A stretch of DNA of 64,000 nt from Solirubrobacter pauli (GTDB taxonomy: Bacteria; Actinomycetota; Thermoleophilia; Solirubrobacterales; Solirubrobacteraceae): contig NZ_RBIL01000001.1 in NCBI RefSeq assembly GCF_003633755.1, positions 3,581,426-3,645,425 on the forward strand, given 5' to 3'. Both the position numbers and the translations under genes were made by a program. This document shows, piece by piece, positions 63,796-64,000 of the stretch; the stretch's first letter is position 1; every line of letters starts with the position of its first letter. Below the pieces are notes generated by a model that saw only the letters and a list, made by a program, of their open reading frames with translations, was not told where the DNA came from and did not search any database.

Positions 63796-64000
63796 ATGTC
63801 ACACCTCGTCCGCGCGTCTGCGCTCGGCGTGGTCGCTCTCGCGCTGGCCGTCCCGGGCAACGCCGCGGCTGCCAAGGCGAAGAAGCCGAAGCACACGGTG
63901 ACGGTCAACACCGTCGACGCGCTGCCCAAGACCACGCTCAAGAACCTCAGCCGCAAGTGCGGCAAGAGCACGTCGGCGAAGAAGATCCGCAAGCGCTCGA
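63796..64000 (+). CDS. Secreted protein, 3'-truncated by the window
   Basis: A reading frame from ATG 63796, with GAGAAGGAG a few bases upstream, runs off the end after 68 codons. It begins with a signal peptide (VRASALGVVALALAVPGNAAA) followed by a Lys-rich region (KAKKPKHTVTVNT) and a Cys in SRKCGKS. Too little is visible to name it. It starts 57 bases after ligA and no terminator lies between them. Confidence 0.6.
   Translation, partial: MSHLVRASALGVVALALAVPGNAAAAKAKKPKHTVTVNTVDALPKTTLKNLSRKCGKSTSAKKIRKRS

Overview
The window is high-GC DNA from what looks like an actinobacterium of the class Thermoleophilia (Solirubrobacter / Conexibacter-like). This placement is an inference. It rests on actinobacterial-style ribosomal proteins and RNA polymerase, zinc-binding S14 and L36, TTG/GTG starts, leaderless-looking promoters and secreted modular proteins of a kind I associate with that class. 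The backbone is the rplA-rplJL-rpoBC / str / S10-spc-alpha chromosomal region, interrupted by accessory blocks. I see no insertion sequence, integrase, CRISPR array, rRNA or complete tRNA.

Layout. 1-9.8 kb: end of rplA, then rplJ, rplL, a 550-bp spacer with three back-to-back inverted repeats and promoters, rpoB and rpoC with a strong terminator. 9.9-27.1 kb: a block of secreted proteins: four tandem M14 zinc carboxypeptidase paralogues of 973-1093 residues (each with extra domains inserted within the catalytic region, a chitobiase-type C-terminal domain and a shared terminal beta domain), a MopE-type secreted protein, an S1 (trypsin-fold) protease with a large N-terminal region, and a small secreted protein. 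27.1-32.6 kb: a DMT-family membrane protein behind a structured leader, a PucR-type regulator directly upstream of alanine dehydrogenase (ald), and a PYROXD2/phytoene-desaturase-like FAD oxidoreductase. 32.6-33.5 kb: rpsL-rpsG. 33.5-39.2 kb: a second accessory block with a PEP-mutase-like enzyme coupled to a 220-residue P450-like protein, a divergent ArsR regulator, an MMPL transporter behind a perfect palindrome, and a secreted hypothetical protein. 39.2-42.8 kb: a candidate small RNA or attenuator, fusA and tuf. 42.9-55.7 kb: the S10 and spc operons in classic order (rpsJ to map), mostly with 1-8 bp gene overlaps. 56.6-59.8 kb: rpmJ, rpsM, rpsK, rpoA, rplQ, truA. 59.8-64 kb: a membrane GGDEF protein, surE, ligA and the start of a secreted protein.

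The most unusual points are: (i) the M14 quartet with domains embedded within the peptidase region; (ii) large low-complexity extensions on L22, S17 and S3; (iii) absence of infA and rpsD from their usual places; (iv) a probable non-coding RNA or attenuator before fusA; (v) a P450-like protein half the normal size; (vi) a shared extended -10 promoter (TGCTAnnnT) before four core operons, and -10 boxes placed so that transcripts of several genes would start at or next to the start codon; (vii) truA apparently starting at CTG.

The genes between about 42.9 and 59.8 kb act together in making ribosomes and RNA polymerase, with SecY, adenylate kinase and methionine aminopeptidase alongside. The secreted peptidases probably act outside the cell on peptide substrates that cannot be named from sequence. 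All family assignments were made by reading sequence, without a database search.
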